Shown: positions 25,995 through 38,000, numbered from the stretch's first letter. The stretch is DNA of 64,000 bases from Theocolax elegans (GCA_026168455.1 CM047428.1:20178759-20242758); one strand, 5' to 3'. The notes: generated by a model from the sequence alone, not told the origin. Program-made: numbers and translations.

Positions 25995-27575
25995 ATGCCG
26001 TTCCTCGCGAAAATGTCAGCTCATTTCCGTAACGGTGGTTACCCGAAGGAGTCACGTTCCAAATCGATCCACATCCGCGAAGAGGAATATTATCCGTCGA
26101 AACGGGATTATCCGTCCGAGGATTACGAGTATCACCAGAATGGCCAGGATGACGTTGATACGCTTTACCGAAGGAGCAGAGAAAAATTTGGTTCTTGGGA
26201 TATTCGGGATTTGGTGAACGGTGACACGTCGTCAGCGTCCAGGAAGAAAAGCGGGATCTCAGGACGTTCTAGCTCGGTGACGCGAACCAACGAACGTCAT
26301 TCACGAAATGGAAGAAGATTTTGGAGCGAAGAAGAAGAGGATGACGACGACGATATCGATGACGACGATGACCAAGCAATACCGAAGAATGGTAACAACC
26401 GGGATCACCGTACGAGAGAAAACGAGACGTTCAAGAAAAAAAACGAAAAGAACGCTGGACTCAATCTTGGATTCCGAGCAATCGTCGACAAGTTTCGTGC
26501 GAGAAACGATGAACGGAAGAATTCGGATCTTTACCCTGCCAAGGAAAGTAAAACGGAAAGGAACCACAGGATCAAAAATAACGAGGATCAGCGTAAATCC
26601 AAGAGACGCAGCTACGCGTTCGAAGCGTCACCAGAGGATTTTGATGTTAGGATCCAGAAATACGAGCGCGCCAAACGCGACGATCCAGAGTTACATCGGA
26701 GAAATTCGTTTAACGATCGTGGTGTCAAGGATTCTAGTCCAAAAATAGTTGCGAATGATCGTAACAATGTAGTAGTTAGGAAGTCCAGCCTAAAAGAATC
26801 CAACAATGCGAAGCCATCGAAGCCGAAAGTCTCTGAAAGACATTCCCGACCACTGACTCCACCTGTGGATGCTCAACGCTCTGATCCAACGAAGAAGAAC
26901 TTCTCCATGAAGGAGTGGTACGAGAGCAATCGTCAATTCGCAACGAGGTATCTCAAAGAGCACAGTAAAATAAAGGAATTATCTACATCCGATGCCAAGG
27001 ATGAATTTGTTTTTGGTTCACCAAGGGAATCTCATACTCTTCTTGAATTTGAAAGCCGAGCGAAGTATATCGAAGACGATGCACGTCGGGAAGAGATTCT
27101 CAAAATTCGTGAAGAAGATTCGAAGCAGAGAAAACATCGTGATAAATATATTGAAGATGATTTTCCGAAGATTCGTGCAGAAGATTTGGAGTCCAGAAGA
27201 CATCGTGATAAATACATCGAAGATGGTGTTTCGAAGATTCGTGCAGAAGATTTGGAGTCCAGAAGACATCGGGATAAATACATCGAAGATGATGTTCCAA
27301 AGATTCGTGCAGAAGATTTGGAGTTCAGAAGACATCGTGATAAGTACATTGAAGATGATGCACGACGAGAAGAGATCCTAAAAATTCGAGAAGAAGATTT
27401 GGAGTCCAGAAGACATCGCGATAAGTACATCTATGATGATGCTCTAAAAGTTCGAAAAGAAGATGTAGAATCCAGAAGACAACGAAATGAATCTGAAGAT
27501 GACGACGACGAGACGAGGAAAAGTGGACGGAGCTACGTGATGCCTAGGAGAAAAATCTGGAATTATCGAGATGGG
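25995..27575 (+). CDS. Long first coding exon of a PET-LIM (Testin-like) gene; charged N-terminal extension with tandem repeats
   Basis: The open frame runs from ATG at 25995 to TGA at 27579-27581. A TAA lies in frame at 25989, so this is the first possible Met. The second Met (residue 7, base 26013) has the better insect start context (AAAATG). The 527-residue product has no signal peptide or membrane segment. It is rich in Arg, Lys, Asp, Glu and Ser, with an acidic run at residues 112-126, basic-Ser sites (RRNS about 235-238, RKSS 262-265), an LTPP motif at 287-290 and six tandem repeats at 358-499. It contains essentially no Cys. I end the exon at 27575 because GG|GTATGA is a usable splice donor at a codon boundary, and the Cys-rich exon at 34325 starts in exactly that phase. 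No named domain is recognised here; membership in the Testin-like gene rests on the splice inference. Without splicing it would end one Val later as a 528-residue protein. Confidence 0.75.
27066..27491 (+). repeat. Six in-frame tandem repeats coding for YIEDD...RHRDK units
   Basis: Residues 358-499 of the long exon consist of six units beginning YI(E/Y)D and mostly ending RRHRDK. Unit borders are 27066-27146 (27 aa), 27147-27212, 27213-27278, 27279-27344 (22 aa each), 27345-27425 (27 aa) and 27426-27491 (22 aa). Units 2-4 are nearly identical in DNA. Units 1 and 5 share an extra five residues (ARREEILKIREED instead of xxKIRAED). The alternating acidic and basic residues suggest a charged helix or single alpha-helix, which is an inference. 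Open frames on the opposite strand here are by-products of the repeat. Confidence 0.9.
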
Positions 27576-28073
27576 GTATGATTCAGAAGATTCGTGTTAT
27601 AGTAGGGGAAATATCTTAAAGCAATATTTTATGACGCATTATTATTATTAGGACACTTGCCCTATACGTAAAAAAAATAATACTTTATGTAATAATCTTT
27701 CAACAAAATTTTAAAAAAGAAAAGAATGTAACGATCTAAAACATAAAACTGGTGTAACTTGTATAACAATAAAAAAAATCTAACTTAAAAAATACAAAAA
27801 AAGTTCGTTTGACATTGTTTAGCAAAAAGTATGCATCTTTACGTACACATTTTCTATACCAATATTTCTTTGGACCCGTTTTTGCGTAACGTACCTCTTT
27901 TCGAATCGTACGCCCACGCGATAAGAAAGTTTCAAGTCTTATACAATTTTCGGTCGAAAATGGATGTAAAAAATTTTTTTTTATCTGCAGATGTAAAACA
28001 ACTATACAGACATTTGTAATAAGCGTTGTACGATAATTTGTATTTTGTGTTAAAATTTTAACATTGGGTTATA

Positions 28074-28079
28074 AATAAA
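28074..28079 (+). terminator. Candidate intronic polyadenylation signal (AATAAA)
   Basis: AATAAA is followed within a few bases by T/G-rich sequence (GATTTGGTTTTTGATTTTTG), the usual layout of a poly(A) site. If used, the transcript would read through the 27576 donor and end as a 528-residue extension-only protein without PET or LIM domains. Another AATAAA at 27768 has a poorer downstream element. AATAAA is common by chance in DNA this AT-rich. Confidence 0.25.
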
Positions 28080-28099
28080 GATTTGGTTTTTGATTTTTG

Positions 28100-31000
28100 A
28101 TTAAACACGTGTTTGATACTCTTTCTTTTTTATTTTCCTCATCGCATCGCGTAGATTACTAAATTAAAGTAATTTACGCATGTTATCTTGTACTTTCTAA
28201 AATCAAATCCATAACTGGATAATTAATTCAGTTTTTTAGTCATTGGTATGTTTATACGTAATTTAATAAATTTTTGATAAATAATATAAGATATTAGTTT
28301 TTTAATGAATGTTTTAAGTCTTTTTTGTTAATTGAAAAATTTTCTTTTCTTTTAAAAGTTGGTGATATGCACTATAGACAATTCAGTGTAATTCGAAAAA
28401 ATTGTTTATACACAGGTAAAATACAAAATTAATCTTTAAAACAATTTATTTACGTAGATCCATTGAAAATTGAAATGAAAAATAGATTATATCTACTACA
28501 ATTTAAAATATTAAAAGCTAAGTTTTTGTTTAGATAATATAATTTGAATATTTATCCACGTAGTTCTAAAATTTATTAGTATCTAGAATTCTCTGAAAAT
28601 CCTCAAATAATTAATACACTTAAATTAACCTAAAAAATTGATTAAATAAATATATGTTTAAAAATCTTAGCATGTATCGGCTCACTCTTTGCAAAAATTT
28701 GAAATAAACAAAATAAATTTGCCTAACCTAGAAGATTTTTTATTTAATTAGTAGTTACAATTTTTGTAAAATTAATAATTTAAACTCTAACACGTCGAAA
28801 ATGTCAGGTTCGAGAAATGGTAGAAAATGGCTAGTTATAACTTGTTAAAGAAAATTAATTTCAATTGTAAAACATTAAATTTCTGAATTCTAGAGGTTTT
28901 TTTAAATAAAAGTTAGTAAAATAATAACTATTTTCAATCTCAAAACCAACAAAATATTCCTCGTTTTTCAAAAATCAGTAGTGACAACCTATGAAATAAC
29001 TATTTTTAACCTCAAATTGTTCTATACTTTTTCAAAAAATCGGTGTAATAATAACTATCCCTACAACCTCAATTCATAAAAAAACGTCTTAATTTCATAG
29101 CTATAAAGATATAACCTTTAAAATATCTACTTCTAACCTCAAACCATTTAGGTATAATAAAAAACCATTTCAAACCCGAAATCATTAAAAACGTCTTTAA
29201 AAAATCGTTAAAAAAATCGCTACGCATATAACAAACAAAAAATAACTATTTATTCAACATCAATCGAACTAAAAATTGTTAAAAAAATATATGTTTTTGA
29301 TCACAACATCGCGCTAGTCGATCGGTAACTGAAAGTCTTTGTTGCATTACACGACGAAACTAAGAAAGAGAGAGGTGAACGTCACCATCGAAAAATCGTC
29401 ACGGGCGAAAGATCATTATTCAAGATTACTATATATAGTTCGGCTAGGTGAGAGAAAGAGAGAGAGAGAGAGAGAGAGGAAGAAAGAGAGAGACAGTGGT
29501 CGGATCGTTACTCGATATTTGGTGATGGGACGCTCGAAACGAGTGGGCGGACTGACCTTGCCGATTTTCTGCGAGTATATACCGCTCCTATGTATCATAT
29601 TTTTTAATTGTTTCTTACTCAGGGGTTAGTGGGTGAATTATTTTATTATTATCATTATTATTATTATAGAGTTGTTCTGTTTTTTATCTATAGTTTGTGG
29701 TTGCATTATATTGGATTACAATTTATGTGATTATTTTTTCTTTACAATATTATATTGTACACTTGGATAGGAACGTATTTGGCCTTTTTTTCTTAGGTTT
29801 TCATTGGTGGGCGTGCGGTGACGTGCTGAGAGAAGGATGAGCGAAAAGGTTAATTTTAAAAGTAAATGTTGGATTTGTTCACTGAAATACAAAAGGAAAA
29901 AAATATTTTTAATTATGTTCGAAAGGTTATTTATGTATATAGGCGGAATTTTATAAAGATCGGTTGTGTAGTCGAAAAGTTTGTTAAAGCGATGTATAAA
30001 GATTGATTGTCAATGTTTTATTTAGAAGAGTACATTTATTAATTAATTGATTAAAAATGTATCCACAATTGGTTTTTGCCAACACAAAAATTAAAACAAA
30101 TACTAATTGAAACAAAAATTAATAATTTTTTCGCAACTTTTGATCAAATTATTTTTATTGAAATAAATTATTCAGATATATATTATTAAAAATTATTCAT
30201 CCCAAATTTTGTTTTCGTTCATAATTGTATGAAGTCGAGTTCTTTTCTCAAATTATATTTTTAAAACTAAAAATTGCTCGAAACAAATATACCTATATCC
30301 TTCCATCAACTTTCGCGTGCGCGCGTTCATTCCAAAATGTTTTAAAAGTATTTATCGAAAAATTGTTTGATTATTTTTCTATAACCACTAACTTTTTAAA
30401 AAATAAAGAAAATAAAGTTTGTGAAATAACTAATACATCATCTATCCTCACAATGTCTACATTCTGGTAAACAAAGAAAAAACCGTTATCTCTATAACAA
30501 TTTGAAAAAATTAATTTCCATATGTAAGTGTAGTGCAATTAAAAAAAATAAAAATAAAATCTACAAAATGATTTTATGTACCTACAAGCGTGTTTATTAT
30601 ACTTATCCGCGCGCGTTTCACTTTCTTCCCCGCAATTTATTTAAATTAAATATCAAAATAATTGATTAAAAATCACAACCTGCACGCACCGACTAAAAAT
30701 CTGGTCTTCAAATAAAACATTCCAAAAAAAAATCAAGCTAACGTACCGAGTCTATAAAGTAAACATTCCATTTAAATACATGATCATAATGCATAATTAT
30801 ATATATATATACGTACATCCACGTGAAAAATTGAAAGACGCAAGTCAAGCTCTGTCGATCATGCGTACGTAATTAAAAACTTTTTCCCAATTACTTGATG
30901 CCGTTCTCTCCTCTCGATTTTCCGACGATAACCTTGTCCCGATTTTCTATCACTCTCTATCTATCTATCTCTCTCTCGTTTTACTCGGGGTTAAACTGTA

Positions 31001-31400
31001 TTATACGAATGTCTAAAGATGAATCTCTCTTGTTAATTGGACGCTATATACATACGAATTTTAAATGAACGTAAATGATGATTGCGTTTCGAAATGTTAG
31101 GTTAGGTGTGCTGTCTTACTTGTTGCGCCATATTTTATTTTTAATGTGTATAATGGTCCAGGGTATATTTGTCTATATACACGTAATTTGTATGTACCGA
31201 TATTTGGTGTATCCTTTTATGTTTTTGTTTTTTAGGTTAAAATTTTTAAATTTATGATTTTTTAGAAAAAAGACATTTTTAACGTTCGCTACAGATTATT
31301 TCAATATAAAATTTATGATTTTCATTTTATTAATTATTTACTATTTGGTAATGTATATTACATATGTTATGTAAGATAAATAATTAGAATATCGATAATC
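28100..31400. other. AT-rich intron sequence with one GC-richer patch
   Basis: 29300-29600 is GC-richer and contains a GA microsatellite (about 29456-29478), TATATATAGTTCGGC near 29428 and GGGCGGACTGACC near 29545. It might be an internal promoter. The frame at 29339-29629 runs through the GA repeat and has no recognisable domain. AACCTCAA motifs occur at about 29013, 29064 and 29136. Confidence 0.4.
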
Positions 31401-31416
31401 GGATTTTTTGTTTGTA

Positions 31417-32338
31417 CACTGAGAGAAAGGAATATTTGTAAGAAAGAAATTGTGCATTTATTACTAAAAATTTACATTGACTTGTAACAAAATATATATT
31501 TCTTTGATATTAACACCAAGTTCTTAACTATTAAGATTTTAGATAATTTTAGAACTGCGTTTTTGTAAAGAAATAATTCTTAACAGTTAATGAATGCAAT
31601 CTTGTATATAAAACGTTACGATAATATTTAATATTAAGGGGGTTCCATACTCAATTTATGATGATTAATTATTAAAAATGTAGAACCGTATGTGAAAAAA
31701 ATAAGAGAAGAAGCGCCTTCGTTTATTGACAATCTAACTGTGTGCTGAATTGTAGATTAAAATATTATTGCGTTTTCGAGAAAAGTCTTACCAAAAATAT
31801 TAAATTTTTTCACCTCGTTGAGGTTAGGTTTACATTATTGGTAAGACTTTTCTCAAAAACGCAATATAATTTTAATCTGAATTTCGGCACACAGTTATAT
31901 TATCAATAAATGAACGCGCCTCTTCTCTTATTTTTTCACATACTGTTTTATTTACAAATTTATTAATAATAATCACGATTGCCGATAAGGTAGGGAGGAT
32001 AAATATTGACTATGGCACCCCGTTAACTCAATGTGCATATTATGTACATAAATATTATTGTACAAAAAAAATTGTACATAAATAAATTATATCAGATTAA
32101 ATAAATATTATTAAGTAACGACATAATGTGTATTAATAATTACATCTCAGGCATTAACAGTTAATACTTGACTTTTGTAATTTTGAACACAAATAGAAAT
32201 GAATGAAAGTTTAACTGTTAAGAACTATGCCTCAAATAATACTTAACTGCAAAGAAATATTCATTTGCTCCTATTTAAGTCATCAGATCTTAACTTTTAA
32301 GAAACGTCAATTGACTCAAATATTCCTTTCTCTCAGTG
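31417..32338. mobile_element. TA-flanked MITE (CACTGAGAGAAAGG ends) split by a TTAA element
   Basis: CACTGAGAGAAAGGAATATT at 31417 and AATATTCCTTTCTCTCAGTG ending at 32338 are perfect inverted repeats. TA flanks both sides, consistent with a Tc1/mariner-type target. Both halves align with the intact relative at 58040-58312. The interior is interrupted by the TTAA-flanked element at 31638-32022. Internal CTTAACAGTTAA-type words recur. Confidence 0.85.
31638..32022. mobile_element. TTAA-flanked MITE (piggyBac-like target) nested inside another MITE
   Basis: TTAA at 31634-31637 and at 32023-32026 flank an element with inverted ends GGGGGTTCCATACTCAA and TTGACTATGGCACCCCG. The arms are inverted copies through GAGAAAAGTCTTACCAA / TTGGTAAGACTTTTCTC around 31820. 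The same terminal pattern and TTAA flanks occur at 38255-38704. TTAA duplication is the hallmark of piggyBac-group insertions. No transposase is present. Confidence 0.85.
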
Positions 32339-34191
32339 TACAGGTTAGGATTCTAAAATTCATTTTATTAATTAATTAGATGGTTATTTTGTGCACGTAA
32401 TTAAAGTTTTTAATTATCCTCCCGGTATAAAAAATTGTACTAAAATATGTAAAAATCTACTGTTTTAAAATATAACTATTTCTTCATTAGATTTATATAT
32501 ATATATAAAAATTCGAAGGACCTTGTTAAATTTTCATGTGTAATTAGTTAAATGTCAATAATCTTAAAATCGTGGGCGCAAATAAAGTTTGTGCGAGAAA
32601 TGTTAAATATTTTTTAAGCGTGAATTATCATTTTAATTACAGATTTTCAACTTTTACTAAAAATTGATCATTTTAAGGTTATGATAGGAACTCTAGAATA
32701 TTTCGACCTTAACCTATCGCTACGTTGACCATTTTTCGTTCAAATGGACAGTACCTGATAAAGAAAGAATAATTAACAAATGCATTGTTTACTACATTTT
32801 TAGTACCATTTTGTAACCTAAAACTAATAACAAGTCATAAATATGTTAAGTATCTTGAGTATATAAGAAAAAAAATTAAATTTTGTTAAATAATCCTACT
32901 TCTTATACCATATATAAAATATTTATATGTTGTCTAAATATTATTTATAGCGATGTTAAATTCACAGATTGGTATAAAATCTTTTCGCTTAGGTGCGTTA
33001 TACATCAGTGTTAAAACTTTTCTCAAAAACGCAATATAATTTTAATCTGAATTTCGGCACACAGTTATATTATCAATAAATGAACGCGCCTCTTCTCTTA
33101 TTTTTTCACATACTGTTTTATTTACAAATTTATTAATAATAATCACGATTGCCGATAAGGTAGGGAGGATAAATATTGACTATGGCACCCCGTTAACTCA
33201 ATGTGCATATTATGTACATAAATATTATTGTACAAAAAAAATTGTACATAAATAAATTATATCAGATTAAATAAATATTATTAAGTAACGACATAATGTG
33301 TATTAATAATTACATCTCAGGCATTAACAGTTAATACTTGACTTTTGTAATTTTGAACACAAATAGAAATGAATGAAAGTTTAACTGTTAAGAACTATGC
33401 CTCAAATAATACTTAACTGCAAAGAAATATTCATTTGCTCCTATTTAAGTCATCAGATCTTAACTTTTAAGAAACGTCAATTGACTCAAATATTCCTTTC
33501 TCTCAGTGTACAGGTTAGGATTCTAAAATTCATTTTATTAATTAATTAGATGGTTATTTTGTGCACGTAATTAAAGTTTTTAATTATCCTCCCGGTATAA
33601 AAAATTGTACTAAAAATATGTAAAAATCTACTGTTTTAAAATATAACTATTTCTTCATTAGATTTTATATATATATATAAAAATTCGAAGGACCTTGTTA
33701 AATTTTCATGTGTAATTAGTTAAATGTCAATAATCTTAAAATCGTGGGCGCAAATAAAGTTTGTGCGAGAAATGTTAAATATTTTTTAAGCGTGAATTAT
33801 CATTTTAATTACAGATTTTCAACTTTTACTAAAAATTGATCATTTTAAGGTTATGATAGGAACTCTAGAATATTTCGACCTTAACCTATCGCTACGTTGA
33901 CCATTTTTCGTTCAAATGGACAGTACCTGATAAAGAAAGAATAATTAACAAATGCATTGTTTACTACATTTTTTAGTACCATTTTGTAACCTAAAACTAA
34001 TAACAAGTCATAAATATGTTAAGTATCTTGAGTATATAAGAAAAAAAATTAAATTTTGTTAAATAATCCTACTTCTTATACCATTATATAAAAATATTTA
34101 TATGTTGTCTAAATATTATTTATAGCGATGTTAAATTCACAGATTGGTATAAAATCTTTTCGCTTAGGTGCGTTATACATCAGTGTTAAAA
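31846..34191. repeat. 1.17-kb tandem duplication, almost identical copies
   Basis: Copy 1 spans 31846-33015 and copy 2 33016-34191 in direct orientation. Both start ACTTTTCTCAAAAACGC and end CAGTGTTAAAA. The differences I found are one-base changes in homopolymer or TA-run length (for example around 32441/33612, 32489/33665, 32800/33971 and 32911/34084). The left breakpoint falls inside the TTAA MITE. Exon 34325-34410 begins about 134 bases after the duplication ends. Confidence 0.93.
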
Positions 34192-34324
34192 TTACGTAAA
34201 ATACCTGAATCCCTAACTGTAAGGAATTTCAGCCCATTTTCACCAGACAAAAAATATTAAGATAATATAAAAAAAAATTCTGCATTCAAAAATTTTATAC
34301 ATTTAATATTTTTGTTTATTCCAG

Positions 34325-34410
34325 GGTGTCCACATCACGGACATCGAGGAGGGTCAACCATGTTTGCAATGCGGTGAAACGTGCTCTGGTTTTTTACCTC
34401 ACATTTGGAG
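34325..34410 (+). CDS. Tes: Internal coding exon with the Testin/LMCD1-type N-terminal Cys-rich motif of PET-LIM proteins
   Basis: The exon is bounded by a good acceptor (pyrimidine-rich tract then TTATTCCAG at 34316-34324) and a consensus donor (AG|GTAAGT at 34411). It encodes 28 codons plus two bases: GVHITDIEEGQP, then CLQCGETCSGFLPHIW and the first two bases of an Arg codon. The spacing C-x2-C-x3-C-x-G-F-x2-H-x-W-R is, from family knowledge, the signature just upstream of the PET domain in vertebrate Testin and LMCD1, where it continues KICxxCKC. Prickle proteins lack this stretch. Testin-type proteins act at focal adhesions and the actin cytoskeleton. The exon starts in phase 0, matching the 25995-27575 exon, and ends in phase 2. 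The PET and LIM exons are not in the window, so the exact paralogue is not proven. Confidence 0.8.
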
Positions 34411-34569
34411 GTAAGTTGAATCAAACTCTTCTCAATATTTTCGTTTCTCTCAGAAATAGTTCGAATGTTCCTAAAATGTAAAAAAATTTCTACTGCACAT
34501 ATGGTAATCCAAACATTCAAGCGAAACGTAAAAGAAAAAAAAACGCTGCCAATAATTAATTGGCATGTA

Positions 34570-35786
34570 TAGCTTCCTCAAATTAACATATCGATCCTAT
34601 ATGTAATATATTACATAATAATGCTATATTACTCAAATATATAGCATTATTTAATAATTTAAAACAAAACGTTATAACATTTCTAAAGACTACATTATTC
34701 TATTCTGACTGAAAATTATAAAGCTAGATATAGCTAGCTAAAAAAAATTAATGTATTAAAAAAATTAGATTGAACTTTTTGCAACTGACATAAAAAACTT
34801 TTGAAGATATCAATAAAAATATAAAAAATTATCTTTTTTTGCTTTTCATTAAATGTATTAAAAACATTTTTTTTTAAAATATGGTTTGTTTCACATAAGA
34901 TTACTTTAAAAGTAAACAAAATTTTAATAAAAAGTACATTTTAAATTATAATTTTTTTCTCAAAATTAATCTATGAAAGATTTTGAAATTTTTACAGCAT
35001 GATGCTATTATTATGTTCTATTTCCATGATTTTTTCAACATATTTGATGAATTATTTTTAGAGCTATAAGCAATCAAACATTTTGTACAAAAATATATAA
35101 TGCTAATAACTTAGTTAATTATAGATATTTTGAGCTGAAAAACAATAGGGATCGAAACTACCAAAAAGACTACTGTTTCCCAAAATTTCAGGTGGATTAA
35201 TTGCTTTATATTCTCGAAAACGTTCGACATAGAAACCGCAATTTTTTCACATTTTAATTTTTTTAATCAAAACTAATCGATATAATTACTTGAAATTTTT
35301 ACAGTTTATGATCATTAGATGGTTTTTTCATTATAAATTTTTTAGCACATTTGACTGACTTATAAAAAAATCATTTTTTTTAAATAACATGAAAATTAAT
35401 GGAGCCTATTTGTCAATCCAAAATCGAGTAGATAAAGACTTTTTTATTATCTATAAAGTACATTCGGTCCAATTAAAAAAAAATTAATTATATTATCAAA
35501 ATTAATTTTTCAAAAATCGAAAATTGTTTATACACGAAAAACTATTTGAGGGATAAATAACCAAAGTCTTTTTCGGAATTTGGAAAATAAAAACCAAACC
35601 GCACACGCAATCTGAGCGATATTGACCGAGTAGTTTCGAAAATATGGCGGTATACGTACATACACATACACACCATCCATACAAACATTTTTTGCGACTT
35701 CCTGATATGTTAAGACATATTTATAACATATTTTTAGCGAGTCGAAAAATTGTACAATAATAAAGCTTCTTCTATGAGGAAGCAAA
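34570..35786. mobile_element. Dispersed element, long copy (family with 7.1-7.5 kb)
   Basis: The ends are GCTTCCTCA (about 34572) and TGAGGAAGC (about 35777). Blocks at 34662-34755 and 35640-35786 match the shorter copy at 7111-7545, including TATAGCTAGCTAAAAAAAAT and TAAGCGAGT-like sequence before the terminal AGCTTCTTCTATGAGGAAGC. The interior has many stops. Minus-strand frames at 35502-35785 are short and unrecognised. Confidence 0.65.
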
Positions 35787-36859
35787 ATTAAAGAATGAAA
35801 ATTAGGGAGGCGGAAAGAATATGGGTGGCGAAGTATATTAACGTTTCCGTGAAAATAGCGGTATCTTGTCGCTTCTTTGATGACTTTGACATTTCTTACT
35901 CTCCGCGCCTTTCTCCACCATCTTTCCTTTTTTACCTCACACTAATATTCTTTATTTTTTTTAAATCTCATTACATTTAACTTTCGGTATAGACTGCCCA
36001 ATCGTTTACACTTTTTTATGACGTAATTTTTTCAGAAATAGATCGCTGTAAGAATAAAGTAACATTTGTTATTATCTTGAAATACTGTCGATTGTTAATT
36101 ATCGCGATTGAACAGTAATTACTAGTCAAGTTTTCAGGAATAGTATATTATAGTAAGGAATAGTATATTTTGTAATAATAATTCTTCTTGAGGATATTTC
36201 TTATCATTTTTATATTAAGAGGTTTTAGCAATATATAGTGATATTATTATAAACATTACCCACATAAATATTTTTTACCATTTTTCAATCTTTTCAAATT
36301 ATATATAGGTATACATATTTTGTAACAGATAATTACCTTGATTGGCATTCTCAACTATGTTTGTCAATTTATTTCGATATGATAGTAATATCCATTCTAT
36401 ATACTTGACACAATCGACCGTTTTATATTCGTTTAAAAAAAAACAACCGAAAAAAACGGTTTCTATTTTTACTAGGTTAACTCGACGCTAAAATTAAAAA
36501 AAAAAAAGAAAAGAAAACAGTTACATTTATTTATCCGTATTTATTCATGCGTTCAGTTTTCACGGTTCTCCCATTCTGAGCGTGAAAGTGAAATAGCCGC
36601 CTGTCTATGAAACGTTTAATACTTGAATTACATTCGAGCGGTTCTCTCTCTCTCTTTTTTTATCTTTAAATGGAAGTATAAATAAAAGTGAATTCGTTCA
36701 ATTAGATATATATATATATATATTAACTTTAGATTACTTTTTAGTGCTGCATTGGATAATGAAAAACGATATTTTACGATTGTATAAGAGGTAAACGGAT
36801 AGGTTTGTAGTGAATGTTGCACAAAATGTATATATATAAATAGTTAATACATACTAATT

Positions 36860-37460
36860 TTATTATCTTTGTATTTTAAGATATTGTAAAAAAGCTTTAC
36901 ACAATATATCGGGTGAGCGTTGCAGGTGTAACGTATATACATACGAAGAAGAATTATTGAATTGAATTGAATCAATATTTACATATAGGATTAATATGAA
37001 ATAATGTAAATTATATTGAATTGAAATGGAATCGATACTTATGCAGAATAAATCTGAATGAAAAAGAAATTTATTGGATCGAAGAGAGTCAGTATATTTA
37101 TGTATAGCTGATATAAGGCTTATGTAGAAGCCTTCAAAAGCATTCAAATAAAAAAAAATTTATGTATAGGATTAATCAAAACGACATTTATTGTGTTCAA
37201 AGAAATGCAGATTTGAAGAAAAATAACATTGAATTGAATCGCTATTAGCGTAACTTATTATTTGTAATTAAGAAGGAAATAATTGTATTACAAGAAATTT
37301 AATCGAATAAATAAAATTGAAATAAATCAAATATTAAGTTTTCAGTAAATTATTTAAAAAGATGTGATTTATAAAGTATACTTATATTATACCAATTCGA
37401 ATGAATACTTCGAATGTTACTCAACATTGATAATAATGTTGAATTGAATTAAACAATTAG
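36860..37460. repeat. Degenerate GAATTGAAT-rich repeat
   Basis: Loose copies of TTGAATTGAATC(A/G)ATA and TATAGGATTAAT recur at irregular spacing. No gene is seen. It resembles the longer satellite-like block at 40.2-41.7 kb and the patch at 54.2-54.6 kb, but alignment would be needed to show common origin. Confidence 0.45.
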
Positions 37461-37711
37461 TAACTTAACTTTCTTCAAAAATTATGAAACAAAATAATTA
37501 TTACTTTCTGCGAAGAAAATTATTACATTTACAAAATATGATATATTTTATTCTTAATCAACAAATATGTAATATTTTATTGAACTCCTAAGAAAAGTAT
37601 AAATAGTTAACGTATGTATATTATTTTAAAATAACTAGAAATTTGTTCAAAACGAAGAAAGATGTTTGGTAAAATCTAAGAAAGTGGATTTCAAGAGATA
37701 ATTGAAATTTT

Positions 37712-38000
37712 AGGGGGTGGCATACCCGGTAGCTTACCGACCGAGCACAACAAGATATTTATTATGTAAAACCTGAATATAGAAGCACTATAAATTATTA
37801 AATAATAAGTCATTTTACAAAGTTAGATAGGTAAATATAATAAGGAACACCATAAACAATTTCTGCACAGAAAATCGTACAATTCGGTGTAGAAAATTTT
37901 TATTTCCGTATTCACGTTTTGGATAAGATTGCATATTTTTAAATAAATGTAATAGTTATTTTTTTACTCGGTCGGTAACCATTGGGTATGCCACCTCCTT
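37712..38000. mobile_element. MITE with AGGGGGTGGCATACCCGG ends (copy 1)
   Basis: The left end AGGGGGTGGCATACCCGGTA continues to TTACCGACCGAG, and the right end CTCGGTCGGTAACC continues to TTGGGTATGCCACCTCCTT. The arms are inverted. The interior shares ACACCATAAACAATTTCTGC with the inverted sister copy at 52507-52817. Non-coding. Confidence 0.85.

Larger units (their letters stand above)
27576..34324 (+). other. Intron between the long first exon and the Cys-rich exon
   Basis: About 6.7 kb bounded by the GTATGA donor and TTCCAG acceptor. I see no further exon that is both splice-bounded and in phase. It contains a candidate intronic polyadenylation site (28074), a GC-richer patch with a GA microsatellite (29300-29600), nested transposons (31417-32338) and a 1.17 kb tandem duplication (31846-34191). 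The intron assignment is inferred from matching phases, not from transcripts. Confidence 0.55.

Noticed and set aside
26301..27430. Open frames on the minus strand and other plus frames across the long exon
   Set aside because: They are shadows of the charged, repetitive coding frame; their repeats mirror the coding repeats.
31083..31110. Interstitial telomere-like TTAGGTTAGG
   Set aside because: Only two units; not distinguishable from chance or from the AGGTTA-type motif seen elsewhere.
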